Assembly (NCBI GenBank): GCA_903918315.1
Contig: CAIXEA010000022.1
Span: forward strand, 1 to 64,000
DNA length: 64,000 nucleotides
Reading direction: 5' to 3'
Origin: an uncultured Acetobacteraceae bacterium
Lineage (GTDB): Bacteria; Pseudomonadota; Alphaproteobacteria; Acetobacterales; Acetobacteraceae
The stretch's first letter is position 1; each line of letters opens with the position of its first letter. The notes under the pieces are model-generated. The model was not told the DNA's origin. It made no database searches and worked only from the letters and a program-made list of their open reading frames with translations. The position numbers and the translations under genes were made by a program. Of this stretch, positions 15,723-24,015 are shown piece after piece.

Positions 15723-16469
15723 ATGTCCATGCGCCAATTAATCGCCGGTAACTGGAAGATGCATGGCCTGACGGCCGAAGCGGAAAGCATCGTCGGGCCC
15801 TTGCGGCACGCCGGGGTGCTGGAACGCGATCTTCTGGTCTGTCCGCCCGCAACGCAGATCGCCGCCACGGTCCGCATGCTGGCGGGCTCAGGGGTGGGCG
15901 TGGGGGGGCAGGACTGCCACGCGGCAACGCATGGGGCTCATACGGGCGACATTTCCGCGCCGATGCTGCGCGATGCGGGGGCGCAATACGTCATCCTCGG
16001 TCATTCGGAACGGCGGCAGGATCACGGTGAAACCGATCCGCAGATCCGCGCCAAGACCCAGGCCGCGCAGGCTGCCGGCCTGCGTCCGATCGTCTGTGTC
16101 GGGGAAACCGATGCCGAGCGCCAGGTGGATCGGGCCTTCGCCGTGGTGGGCGCGCAATTGCTCGGGAGCCTGCCGGATTCGTTCACGGGTGGGGCGTTCG
16201 ACGGAATCGTCGCTTATGAGCCGATCTGGGCGATCGGGACCGGGCGCACCGCGACGGAGGCGGACGTGGCCGCGATGCATCTGTTCATTCGATCCGAACT
16301 GACGCGGCGCTTCGGTGCGGCCGGACAGGCCACGCTTATTCTGTATGGCGGTTCCGTCCGGCCCACCAATGCCGCGGCCCTGTTGGCGGTGCCCCATGTC
16401 GGCGGCGCCCTCGTCGGTGGCGCGAGCCTCAAGGCTGAGGACTTTCTGGCGATCGCGAGGGCAAAATGA
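15723..16469 (+). CDS. tpiA: Triosephosphate isomerase
   Basis: This 248-residue glycolytic/gluconeogenic enzyme interconverts dihydroxyacetone phosphate and glyceraldehyde 3-phosphate. Active-site residues are all visible: Asn and Lys in AGNWKMHG, the electrophilic His in LGHSERR, the catalytic Glu in AYEPIWAIGTG (flexible loop 6), and the phosphate-binding LYGGSVRP and GGALVGGASL. Two starts are possible, ATG 15723 or ATG 15729 (MRQLIAGNWK, the usual beginning); GAGGG lies just upstream and spaces better to the second. It shares an ATGA overlap with the GST gene downstream. Confidence 0.95.
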   Translation: MSMRQLIAGNWKMHGLTAEAESIVGPLRHAGVLERDLLVCPPATQIAATVRMLAGSGVGVGGQDCHAATHGAHTGDISAPMLRDAGAQYVILGHSERRQDHGETDPQIRAKTQAAQAAGLRPIVCVGETDAERQVDRAFAVVGAQLLGSLPDSFTGGAFDGIVAYEPIWAIGTGRTATEADVAAMHLFIRSELTRRFGAAGQATLILYGGSVRPTNAAALLAVPHVGGALVGGASLKAEDFLAIARAK

Positions 16470-17149
16470 TCACCCTGTTCGATTTGGCTGGCGCTGATCC
16501 GGACCTGCGGTTCAGCCCGTTCTGCTGGCGTACGCGGTTCGCGCTGGCCCATAAGGGGCTGCCGGTGGATGCATTGCCCTGGCGGTTCACTGAAACGGAC
16601 GCGATCGCGTTCTCGGGCCAAGGGCGGGTGCCGGTGATCCGCGACGAGGGGCGGGTGGTGTCCGATAGCTGGGCCATCGCGGACTACCTGGAAGAGCAGT
16701 GCCCGACGCCGACGCTGTTTGGCGGCGCGACCGGACGGGCCCATGCCCGGTTCGTCAACAGCTGGGCCGACGGCGTTCTGCTGCCGGCCATTGTTCCGAT
16801 GATCGTGCGAGACCTGCTCGATATCGTGGCGGAGAAGGATAAGGCCTATTTTCGTACCAGCCGGGAGGCTCGGTTCGGCAAACCGCTGGAAGCGGTGCAA
16901 GCCGGGCGGGAGGACCGCTTGCCGGCGTTCCAGGCAACGTTGACGCCGGTTCGCCTCGCGCTTCGGACGCAGCCTTGGCTCGGTGGCGCGGCCCCGAGCT
17001 ATGCGGATCATATTGTCGCGGGGACCCTGATGTGGCCCCGGTGCAGCAGCCGGTTCGCGATCATGGCGGCCGATGACGCGGTGACGGCCTGGTTCGGCCG
17101 CATGCTCGACCTGTACGGCGGTCTGGGCCGTTCGGCGAAAACGCCGTGA
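16466..17149 (+). CDS. Glutathione S-transferase family protein
   Basis: This encodes 227 residues. The N-terminal thioredoxin-like domain includes FSPFCWRTRFALAHKGLPVD and the cis-proline GRVPVIRDEG, followed by VSDSWAIADYLEE, the usual glutathione-binding Ser region. The C-terminal all-helical domain includes APSYADHIVAGTLMW. Features resemble the LigE/LigF-type beta-etherase branch, but substrate cannot be assigned. It starts as ATGA on the tpiA stop and ends with a GTGA overlap into the ferredoxin-reductase gene, so all three are translated from one mRNA. Confidence 0.85.
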   Translation: MITLFDLAGADPDLRFSPFCWRTRFALAHKGLPVDALPWRFTETDAIAFSGQGRVPVIRDEGRVVSDSWAIADYLEEQCPTPTLFGGATGRAHARFVNSWADGVLLPAIVPMIVRDLLDIVAEKDKAYFRTSREARFGKPLEAVQAGREDRLPAFQATLTPVRLALRTQPWLGGAAPSYADHIVAGTLMWPRCSSRFAIMAADDAVTAWFGRMLDLYGGLGRSAKTP

Positions 17150-18234
17150 GCGATCCCGCGAGTGCTGCACGTTCGGCCTTCCACTCGCTGTTGGTGACGC
17201 AGGTCCAACGCGAAACCGCGGATGCCGTGGTGGTCACGTTCGCAGTCCCGGCGCGGCTGCGGGACGCCTTACGGTTCACCCCCGGGCAGTACCTGACGCT
17301 GCGCGCCATGATCGATGGCGCGGATATCCGCCGCAGCTATTCGATTTGTTCGTCCCCGGATGAGAGCGATTTGTCCGTGGCGATCAAACGGGTTGAGGGC
17401 GGCGCCTTCTCGACCTGGGCCAATCGGGTCCTGAAGGCCGGGGATACGGTGTCCGTGATGTCCCCGGACGGGCGGTTCGGCCTGGCGCCTCGCCCAGCGT
17501 CCGAGCCGGAGATGGCGCGGTGCTATGCGGCTTTCGCGGCGGGTTCCGGGATTACCCCGATCCTGTCGCTGATGAAGACGGTCCTGGCGGCGGAGGCGGA
17601 AAGCCGGTTCTTCCTGTTCTACGGCAATCGCTCCACCGACAGCATCATGTTCCGTGGCGCGCTGGAGGATTTGAAAGACCGATATCTGTCGCGGCTGTCC
17701 GTGTTCCATATCCTCTCGCGGGAGCAGCAGGATATCGCGGTGTTGAATGGGCACCTCGACGCGGACAAAGTCCGGCATCTGGCCGCGACCCTGCCGCCGA
17801 TGGATGAGGCGTTCGTCTGCGGGCCGCAACCGATGATCGAGGGGTTGCCCCCGGTGTTGGCGCAACTCGGAATGGGCCGCGTCCATGTCGAGCGGTTCAC
17901 CCCGTCCGCCGCCGGACGGCGCCCTCCCGCGGCGATCGCCGACGATGCCGCGCCAGCCTGCGTCGCGACCGTGATCCATGAGGGCTCAAGGGTGGAGATA
18001 CCGGTCGCCGAGGGGGAGGCGCTGATTGATGCCGCCATTCGGGCTGGGCGCAATTTGCCTTATTCCTGCAAGGGCGGCATGTGCTGCACCTGCCGGGCCC
18101 GCCTGCTGGACGGTGCGGTGACGATGACGGCGAATTACTCCCTGGAACCCTGGGAGGTGGACGCCGGCTTCGTGCTGACCTGCCAGGCGCATCCGCTGAC
18201 GGCGCGGATCGTCGTGGATTTCGATCAGGTTTGA
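17146..18234 (+). CDS. PaaE-like FAD/2Fe-2S NAD(P)H oxidoreductase
   Basis: This 362-residue electron-transfer protein starts at a GTG that overlaps the GST stop. Residues 10-105 form the FAD-binding barrel (RRSYSICSS is the RxYS motif). Residues 115-240 form the NAD(P)-binding domain (AAGSGITPILSLMKTVL, then FVCGPQPMIEG). Residues 265-360 are a plant-type 2Fe-2S ferredoxin domain with CKGGMCCTCRARLLDG and a fourth cysteine in LTCQAHP. The layout matches PaaE, the reductase of phenylacetyl-CoA epoxidase, and related hydroxylase reductases. No paaABCD oxygenase genes are in the window, so the partner oxygenase is unknown. Confidence 0.85.
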   Translation: MSDPASAARSAFHSLLVTQVQRETADAVVVTFAVPARLRDALRFTPGQYLTLRAMIDGADIRRSYSICSSPDESDLSVAIKRVEGGAFSTWANRVLKAGDTVSVMSPDGRFGLAPRPASEPEMARCYAAFAAGSGITPILSLMKTVLAAEAESRFFLFYGNRSTDSIMFRGALEDLKDRYLSRLSVFHILSREQQDIAVLNGHLDADKVRHLAATLPPMDEAFVCGPQPMIEGLPPVLAQLGMGRVHVERFTPSAAGRRPPAAIADDAAPACVATVIHEGSRVEIPVAEGEALIDAAIRAGRNLPYSCKGGMCCTCRARLLDGAVTMTANYSLEPWEVDAGFVLTCQAHPLTARIVVDFDQV

Positions 18235-18247
18235 ACGCCGCCGCGCC

Positions 18248-18276
18248 TTGATTACTGGCCAGCTGGTCATTAACTC
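18248..18276 (+). promoter_or_regulatory. Promoter and TetR-type palindromic operator
   Basis: A 22-bp imperfect palindrome (18252-18273) has half-sites TTACTGGCCAG and, read on the other strand, TTAATGACCAG (9 of 11 match), centred on CCAGCTGG. It sits between a -35-like TTGATT (18248-18253) and a weak -10-like TAACTC (18271-18276) with 17-bp spacing, just upstream of the TetR start at 18284. Autorepression of the TetR-HlyD-ABC operon by binding here is inferred. Confidence 0.55.
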
Positions 18277-18283
18277 AGGGGGT

Positions 18284-18913
18284 ATGAGTGAACGCACGCC
18301 GCTTCCTCGCCGCCGCCGCAAAGACGCCCGTCCCGGCGAAATCCTGGCCGCCGCCTTGGCGTTATTCGGCGAACGCGGCTTCTCGGCAACCAGACTCGAT
18401 GACGTCGCCGCGCGGGCCGGCGTCAGCAAAGGCACGGTCTATCTTTACTACCCCACCAAAGAAGACCTCTTCCGCGCCGTCCTGCGCCAGGGCCTGATTC
18501 CCAATCTGGAAGCGATGGAGGTGGAATTGGCCACCCATCAGGGGTCCACCGCTGAGCTTCTCGGCCTCATCGGGCGCCGCCTGCTTGCATTGATGGATAC
18601 CAATCTGACGGTCATTCCAAAATTAGTACTGGCCGAGGCCGGCAACTTCCCGGCCCTGGCACAATTCTACGCCGACGAGGTCGTTAAACGGGCCATGGCC
18701 CTGCTGGCCGGTATTCTGCGCCGGGGAATGGATCGGGGGGAGTTGCGGAGCATCGACCCGCAAGACGCGATCCCATCGATCATGGCGCCCTTCCTGATGA
18801 TGGCTTTGTGGAAGCACTCCCTTGGCCAGCACACGGATCTCGCTTTGGATCCCAAAGCGGTCGTCGCCGCGCACTTGCAAGTGCTGCTGCATGGATTGGA
18901 GAAGCGCCCATGA
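18284..18913 (+). CDS. TetR/AcrR family transcriptional regulator
   Basis: This encodes 209 residues. The N-terminal helix-turn-helix is typical: ILAAALALFGERGFSATRLD, DVAARAGVSKGTVYLYYPTK and EDLFRAVL. The C-terminal ligand domain is of the CecR-like type (TAELLGLIGRRLLALMDTN and later). The ATG at 18284 follows AGGGGG; the longer frame from 18248 would run through the operator and is rejected. It overlaps the HlyD gene as ATGA. In E. coli the related CecR (YbiH) controls the ybhGFSR exporter, and this operon has the same gene kinds, which supports local repression. Confidence 0.9.
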   Translation: MSERTPLPRRRRKDARPGEILAAALALFGERGFSATRLDDVAARAGVSKGTVYLYYPTKEDLFRAVLRQGLIPNLEAMEVELATHQGSTAELLGLIGRRLLALMDTNLTVIPKLVLAEAGNFPALAQFYADEVVKRAMALLAGILRRGMDRGELRSIDPQDAIPSIMAPFLMMALWKHSLGQHTDLALDPKAVVAAHLQVLLHGLEKRP

Positions 18914-19896
18914 AACGGCCGCTCGTGCTGGCGATCCTGCTCCTGTTGGCCGTGGGGGCGGCCTTGGGCGCGGCGATGGGGTGGCTCTACCCGCGCCCGC
19001 TCGCGGATGCTGCCTGGCAGGGCTATGCCGAGGCGGAATACGTTCGGATCGGCCCCCCACTCCAGGGCTTGCTGACCGCGGTGCCGGTGAAGGCCGGTGA
19101 CCAGGTCGTCGAAGGTCAGCTGCTGTTCGCCCAGGACGATGCGGCCGATCGGGCGGCGTTGGATGGGGCTGTCGCGAACGTTGCGGAGGCTGAAGCGCGC
19201 CTCGCCAACCTGCAATTGCCCGGGCGTGATCCGGAAATCGCCCAGGCGGAAGCCAATCTGGCCGATACCAGGGCGGCGGCGGTCCGGGCCGCGCGCGACC
19301 TCGAACGGGCGGAAGCGCTTGTCCGGACCCATGTCGTGAGCGTGCAGCAACGCGATCTCGCGCGCGCCGACGCCTTGTCTGCTGCTGCGCGGGAGCAGGC
19401 GGCCGCGTCGGCTCTGGTCCTGAAACAGGCCACGCTCGGCCGTGTCCAGGAGATCGCGGCCCAGACCGCGGCGCTCGCCGGTGCCAGGGCGCAGCGGGCA
19501 CAGGCGGAATGGCGGCTGGCGCAGCGGCGCATGGCGGCCCCGGCCGCCGGTCTGATCGCCGATATCTTCGCCCGCCCCGGGGAGACGCCCAATGCCGGGG
19601 CGGCCGTCGTCTCGCTGCTGCCACCCGGTAATATGCTGGTCCGCTTTTTCGTGCCCGAGCCGGCATTGCCGGGGTTACGGCCAGGCCAGCGCGTCGGTAT
19701 TGGCTGCGACGCCTGTCCGGCGAACCTGACCGGCACGATCTCGTTTATTTCACCCCGTGCCGAATACACCCCACCCGTTATTTACAGTGAAGTCACGCGG
19801 AGCAAACTGGTCTACCAGGTCGAAGCCCGCCCGGCCTCGCCGGAAGTAATGGTGCTTAAACCTGGGCAACCCGTGACCATCCGGCTTTTGCCATGA
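18910..19896 (+). CDS. HlyD/YbhG-like periplasmic adaptor protein
   Basis: This 328-residue protein has an N-terminal membrane anchor (LVLAILLLLAVGAALGAAMG). It then shows the split biotinyl-lipoyl motif around a long alpha-helical hairpin (about 85-215, many Ala/Glu/Arg: NVAEAEARLANLQLPGRDPE...), followed by AAPAAGLIADIFARPGETPN and the beta-barrel (LVRFFVPEPALPGLRPGQRV). The adaptor links an inner-membrane ABC exporter to an outer-membrane channel. It begins with ATGA on the TetR stop and ends with ATGA into the ATPase. No outer-membrane partner is in this operon. Confidence 0.9.
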   Translation: MKRPLVLAILLLLAVGAALGAAMGWLYPRPLADAAWQGYAEAEYVRIGPPLQGLLTAVPVKAGDQVVEGQLLFAQDDAADRAALDGAVANVAEAEARLANLQLPGRDPEIAQAEANLADTRAAAVRAARDLERAEALVRTHVVSVQQRDLARADALSAAAREQAAASALVLKQATLGRVQEIAAQTAALAGARAQRAQAEWRLAQRRMAAPAAGLIADIFARPGETPNAGAAVVSLLPPGNMLVRFFVPEPALPGLRPGQRVGIGCDACPANLTGTISFISPRAEYTPPVIYSEVTRSKLVYQVEARPASPEVMVLKPGQPVTIRLLP

Positions 19897-20807
19897 CCCG
19901 CTACGCCATCGATGTCCACGGCCTCGCCAAGCGCTTCGGCGATCGGCAGGTGGTCTCGGGCCTCGATTTGCGCGTCCCCGAAGGCGAAATCTGCGGCTTC
20001 CTCGGCGGCAATGGCAGCGGCAAAACCACGACGATCCGGATGCTCTGCGGCTTGCTGACCCCTGATGCCGGCGGTGGCACCTGTCTGGGCCTGGATGTCA
20101 TCAAACAGAGCGCCGAAATCCGCCTGCAGGTCGGCTATATGACGCAACGATTCAGTTTTTATGGCGAATTAACCGTCAAGGAAAATCTGGATTTCGTCGC
20201 CCGCCTGTATCAGTTGCCGAACCGCGGCAAGGTGGTCGCCGACATGCTGGAGCGGATGGGTCTCGCCGACAGGGCGGATCAGTTCGCGCGGAACCTGTCA
20301 GGGGGCTGGAAACAGCGGATGGCGCTCGCGGCCTGCGTGTTGCACCGGCCGAAGCTGCTGCTGCTCGATGAGCCGACGGCCGGCGTGGATGCCAAGGCGC
20401 GGCGCGAATTCTGGGACCTGATCAACGACATGGCGGCGGAGGGCATGACCGTCCTCGTCTCCACCCATTACATGGACGAGGCCGAGCGCTGCAAACGCAT
20501 CGTCTATCTGTCCGGCGGCCGCCTGATCGTGCAAGGCACGGCCGAGGATGTCGTGCGCGATGCCGCGCTGGTGGTGTTCGATCTGACGGGGGAGGGGATC
20601 GACAAGGTCTCCAAACGCCTGCGCGGCGCCCCGGGGATCGAAAGTGCGACCATCTTCGGCCGGGCCTTGCGGGTGGTCGGGTTGGACCGGGACGCGATGC
20701 GGGCCTCGCTTGCCACAATCGCCACGGACCCAGGCATCGTGACCGAGGAAGTGCCGGCCCGGCTCGACGACGTGTTCATCCATCTGCTGCAGGAACCAAC
20801 GGCATGA
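19893..20807 (+). CDS. ABC exporter ATP-binding protein (YbhF-like)
   Basis: This is a 304-residue single nucleotide-binding domain: Walker A GGNGSGKTT, Q-loop in YMTQRFSFYGELTV, signature LSGGWKQRM, Walker B LLLLDEPTAGVD and H-loop VSTHYMDEAE. E. coli YbhF fuses two such domains, whereas this protein has one. The C-terminal 70 residues form the regulatory tail common in DrrA/CcmA-type ATPases. ATGA overlaps on both sides couple it to the adaptor and permease genes. The substrate is unknown; related systems export drugs or cations. Confidence 0.93.
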   Translation: MTRYAIDVHGLAKRFGDRQVVSGLDLRVPEGEICGFLGGNGSGKTTTIRMLCGLLTPDAGGGTCLGLDVIKQSAEIRLQVGYMTQRFSFYGELTVKENLDFVARLYQLPNRGKVVADMLERMGLADRADQFARNLSGGWKQRMALAACVLHRPKLLLLDEPTAGVDAKARREFWDLINDMAAEGMTVLVSTHYMDEAERCKRIVYLSGGRLIVQGTAEDVVRDAALVVFDLTGEGIDKVSKRLRGAPGIESATIFGRALRVVGLDRDAMRASLATIATDPGIVTEEVPARLDDVFIHLLQEPTA

Positions 20808-21931
20808 GCGGTTTCTCCTTCAATCGCTTCCTGGCGGTTCTGCACAAGGAAACGCTGGAGATGCGGCGCGACAAGGCCACCATCGGCCTGACGGTGATGC
20901 TGCCGCTGATCCAGCTGTTTTTGTTCGGCTACGCCCTGAACGCCAATCCCCGCCATCTGCCGACCGGCGTGCTGACGGGGGAGGAGTCCCGATACAGCCG
21001 GGATCTGGAAGCGGCGTTGCACAATACCGGCTATTTCGATCTGCGCCGCTTCGCCAGTGAGGCCGAAGCCGATACCGCTCTGGCCCGCGGTGACGTGCTG
21101 TTCGTGCTGAATATCCCCGCCGGCTTCACCCGCGATGTCGATAACGGCCGCAAACCGGCCATTTTGATGGATGCCGACGCCACCGACCCCACCGCCATCG
21201 CCCAGGCCAGCGCCGCGGTGAACGCGCTGAACGCCACCGTGTTGCAACGCGACCTGCCCGTGCCGCTGCAGAACCAGACCGGTGGCGCGCCGTTCCAGAT
21301 CATCGTCCATTCCCGCTACAATCCCGAAGCCATCACCGCCATCAACGTCGTTCCCGGCCTGATTGGCGTGATCGTCAGCTTCTCCACCCTCGTGATCACG
21401 GCGCTGACAATGACGCGGGAGCGGGAGGCCGGGACGATGGAAAACCTGCTGTCGATGCCGGTCCGCCCGCTGGAGGTGATGTTCGGTAAGATCATGCCCT
21501 ATGTCGGGCTGGGCTATGTGCAGGTCTTCCTGATCCTCGCGGTATCCGTGGCGGTGTTTGGGGTGCCGGTGCATGGCTCGATCGCGCTGCTGCTGGCGGT
21601 GCTGGGCCTGTTCATCGCCTGCAATCTGGCGCTGGGATTCACCTTCTCCACTATCGCGCGGACGCAGATGCAGGCGCAGCAACTGGCGCAGTTCGCGCTG
21701 TTGCCCTCGATGATGCTGTCGGGGTTCATCTATCCCTTCGCCGGCATGCCGCTCTGGGCCCGTGCGATTGGTGAAGCGCTGCCTTTGACCCATATCATTC
21801 GCATCGCCCGCGGCATTCTGTTGAAAGGCAACGGTTTCGCCGAGATTGCCGGGGATGTCTGGCCCATGGCGGTCTTTGCCGTCGCCGCGACCGGAGTCGC
21901 CGTGTGGTCGTATCGCGAGACCCTGGATTGA
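20804..21931 (+). CDS. ABC exporter permease (YbhS/YbhR-like, ABC-2 family)
   Basis: This is a 375-residue ABC-2 permease with one N-terminal helix (about 25-45, IGLTVMLPLIQLFLFGYAL), a large periplasmic domain, then five helices from about 175 (VVPGLIGVIVSFSTLVITAL, YVGLGYVQVFLILAVSVAVF and others). The conserved MTREREAGTMENLLSMPVRP amphipathic segment and the LPSMMLSGFIYPFAGMPLWA loop are typical. Only one permease gene is present where E. coli has two (ybhS and ybhR), so it probably homodimerises. It is the last gene of the TetR-controlled operon. Confidence 0.92.
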   Translation: MSGFSFNRFLAVLHKETLEMRRDKATIGLTVMLPLIQLFLFGYALNANPRHLPTGVLTGEESRYSRDLEAALHNTGYFDLRRFASEAEADTALARGDVLFVLNIPAGFTRDVDNGRKPAILMDADATDPTAIAQASAAVNALNATVLQRDLPVPLQNQTGGAPFQIIVHSRYNPEAITAINVVPGLIGVIVSFSTLVITALTMTREREAGTMENLLSMPVRPLEVMFGKIMPYVGLGYVQVFLILAVSVAVFGVPVHGSIALLLAVLGLFIACNLALGFTFSTIARTQMQAQQLAQFALLPSMMLSGFIYPFAGMPLWARAIGEALPLTHIIRIARGILLKGNGFAEIAGDVWPMAVFAVAATGVAVWSYRETLD

Positions 21932-21982
21932 ACCCGGGACGGTGCTTATGTTTCGCCCATCCGAGGACAGGAGGACCCATCC

Positions 21983-23461
21983 ATGTTGAACCCGATTGCT
22001 CCGTTGAGCCTGAACGATCCCAGCCTGTTCCGGCAGGCCAATTTCATCGATGGCAAATGGGTCCAGGCCGATAGCGGCAAGACCCTGGTGGTGCGCAATC
22101 CCGCGACCGGCGAAGCGATCGGTGAAGTCCCCGCCATGGGCACCGCCGAAACCCGCCGCGCGATCGAGGCAGCCAACAAGGCCTGGCCGCAATGGCGGGC
22201 GAAGCTGGCCAAGGATCGCGGCGCCATCCTGCGCAAGCTGTCGGATCTGATGCTGGCCAATGCCGATGACCTCGGCGCGATCATGACGGCCGAACAGGGC
22301 AAGCCATTGTCCGAATCCAAGGGTGAGATCGCCTATGCCGCGAGCTTCATCGAATGGTTCGCCGAAGAGGGCCGCCGCGTCTACGGCGACACCATCCCGC
22401 AGAACGCGCCGGGTCGCCGTATCATCGTCACCAAGGAGCCGATTGGCGTATTCGCGGCGATTACGCCGTGGAATTTTCCGGCGGCGATGATCACCCGCAA
22501 GGCCGGTCCCGGCTGGGCGGCGGGCTGCACGGGGGTGATCCGGCCAGCCTCGCAGACCCCGTTCTCGGCCCTGGCGATCGCCGTCCTGGCGGAACGCGCG
22601 GGTATGCCAGCGGGCGTGTGCAATGTGATCACCGGCCCGTCCGGCCCGATGGGTGACGAGCTGACCGCCAATCCCATCGTGCGCAAGCTGTCCTTCACCG
22701 GCTCCACCGAAGTCGGTGCCAAATTGCTGGCGATGTGCGCGCCGACGATCAAGAAGACCAGCATGGAGCTGGGCGGGAACGCGCCCTTCATCGTGTTCGA
22801 CGACGCCGATCTGGATCAGGCGGTGCTGGGGGCGATGGCGAGCAAGTATCGCAATACCGGGCAGACCTGCGTCTGCGCCAACCGGTTTCTCGTGCAGGAC
22901 GGGGTTTACGACGCCTTCGCCGCCAGGCTGAAAGTCGCAGTCGAGGCGATGAAGGTCGGCAATGGCATGGACCCGGGCGTGAGCCAGGGACCGTTGATCA
23001 ACGCCGACGCGGTGAGCAAGGTTGAAGAACACATCGCCGACGCCCTTTCAAAGGGCGCCACCATCGTGACCGGCGGGCATCGTCATGCCCTCGGCGGCAC
23101 GTTCTTCGAGCCGACGGTGCTGGCCAATGTCCCACCGGAGGCGCTGATTTTCCGAGAAGAAACCTTCGGTCCCGTCGCCCCGCTGTTCCGCTTCAAAACC
23201 GAGCAGGAGGCGATCGCCATGGCCAACGACACCGAGTTTGGCCTGGCCTCGTATTTTTACGCGCGCGATGTCGGACGCATCTTCCGGGTCGCGGAGGCGC
23301 TGGAATACGGCATCATCGGCATCAATGAAGGCATCATCTCCACCGATGTCGCGCCATTTGGGGGCATGAAGTCCTCCGGCCTCGGCCGTGAGGGTTCAAA
23401 ATACGGTATCGACGACTATCTGGAGATCAAATACCTGGCCATTGGCGGCATCGGCACGTGA
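21983..23461 (+). CDS. gabD: Succinate-semialdehyde dehydrogenase (NAD(P)+)
   Basis: This 492-residue aldehyde dehydrogenase has a GabD-like sequence throughout. It oxidises succinate semialdehyde to succinate in GABA breakdown. The catalytic Cys is in NTGQTCVCANR, the general-base Glu in MELGGNAPFIVF, the Rossmann glycine motif in SFTGSTEVGAKL, and EETFGPVAPLFRF is present. The segment AAGCTGVIRPASQTPFSAL has Arg where the family nearly always has Lys (V-K-P-A), a residue that contacts the cofactor ribose/2'-phosphate. AGGAGG lies 9 nt before the ATG. It is followed by an overlapping acetyltransferase gene. Confidence 0.92.
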   Translation: MLNPIAPLSLNDPSLFRQANFIDGKWVQADSGKTLVVRNPATGEAIGEVPAMGTAETRRAIEAANKAWPQWRAKLAKDRGAILRKLSDLMLANADDLGAIMTAEQGKPLSESKGEIAYAASFIEWFAEEGRRVYGDTIPQNAPGRRIIVTKEPIGVFAAITPWNFPAAMITRKAGPGWAAGCTGVIRPASQTPFSALAIAVLAERAGMPAGVCNVITGPSGPMGDELTANPIVRKLSFTGSTEVGAKLLAMCAPTIKKTSMELGGNAPFIVFDDADLDQAVLGAMASKYRNTGQTCVCANRFLVQDGVYDAFAARLKVAVEAMKVGNGMDPGVSQGPLINADAVSKVEEHIADALSKGATIVTGGHRHALGGTFFEPTVLANVPPEALIFREETFGPVAPLFRFKTEQEAIAMANDTEFGLASYFYARDVGRIFRVAEALEYGIIGINEGIISTDVAPFGGMKSSGLGREGSKYGIDDYLEIKYLAIGGIGT

Positions 23462-23970
23462 CAGCCGCCGGCGCGGGTGGTGTGACCATCGCTCGCGCCA
23501 CCCAAGCCGACGTCCCCTTCATCATGGCAACCGAGCGGTTGCCGGGCTATGCGGCTGTGATCGCATCGTCCGATGCGTCGGTGCATCGCGCGCGGCTGGC
23601 AAACCCGCGCGCGGCCCATTTCCTGGCAATCGCCGATAATCGGCCGGTGGGTTTCGCCATTCTGCGCGACTGGAACAGCGCCGATGGGATCACGCTGCTG
23701 ATGCGCATCGCGATGGCCGCGCCGGGGCGGGGGCAGGGCACCGCCTTCTTGCTGGCATTGATCGATAAGGTGTTTACCGAGACGGCCTGCCATCGCTTTT
23801 GGGTTGGCCAGTTTCCCGACAACGCCCGGGCGCGGCATGTTTATGAAAAAGCCGGATTCGTCGCCGAGGGCATCGCGCGCGGCAATGTCTTCCTGAATGG
23901 CGGCCATCACGACGAACTGATCCTGGCGATCCTGCGTCCGGAGTGGGCGGCGCGCCCCACCCCGTTGTAG
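23458..23970 (+). CDS. GNAT family N-acetyltransferase
   Basis: This is a 170-residue GCN5-related acetyltransferase that starts at a GTG overlapping the gabD stop (GTGA). Motif A (acetyl-CoA pyrophosphate binding) is in AAPGRGQGTAFLLALIDKVF, and motif B-like sequence is in NARARHVYEKAGFVAEGIAR. The strand order and length fit RimJ/RimL-type enzymes. The acceptor is unknown. Tight coupling suggests a role near GabD, for instance detoxifying an amine, but that is only inferred. Confidence 0.88.
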   Translation: MTAAGAGGVTIARATQADVPFIMATERLPGYAAVIASSDASVHRARLANPRAAHFLAIADNRPVGFAILRDWNSADGITLLMRIAMAAPGRGQGTAFLLALIDKVFTETACHRFWVGQFPDNARARHVYEKAGFVAEGIARGNVFLNGGHHDELILAILRPEWAARPTPL

Positions 23971-24015
23971 GTATGTGTTAACGAGCAATCTAAACTGGTC
24001 TTGCTCTGACAGATC

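Noticed and set aside
20504-23032. An 842-residue open frame opposite the ABC genes and gabD
   Set aside because: Antisense shadow spanning three real genes and their intergenic gap; His/Gln/Arg-rich composition with no domain.
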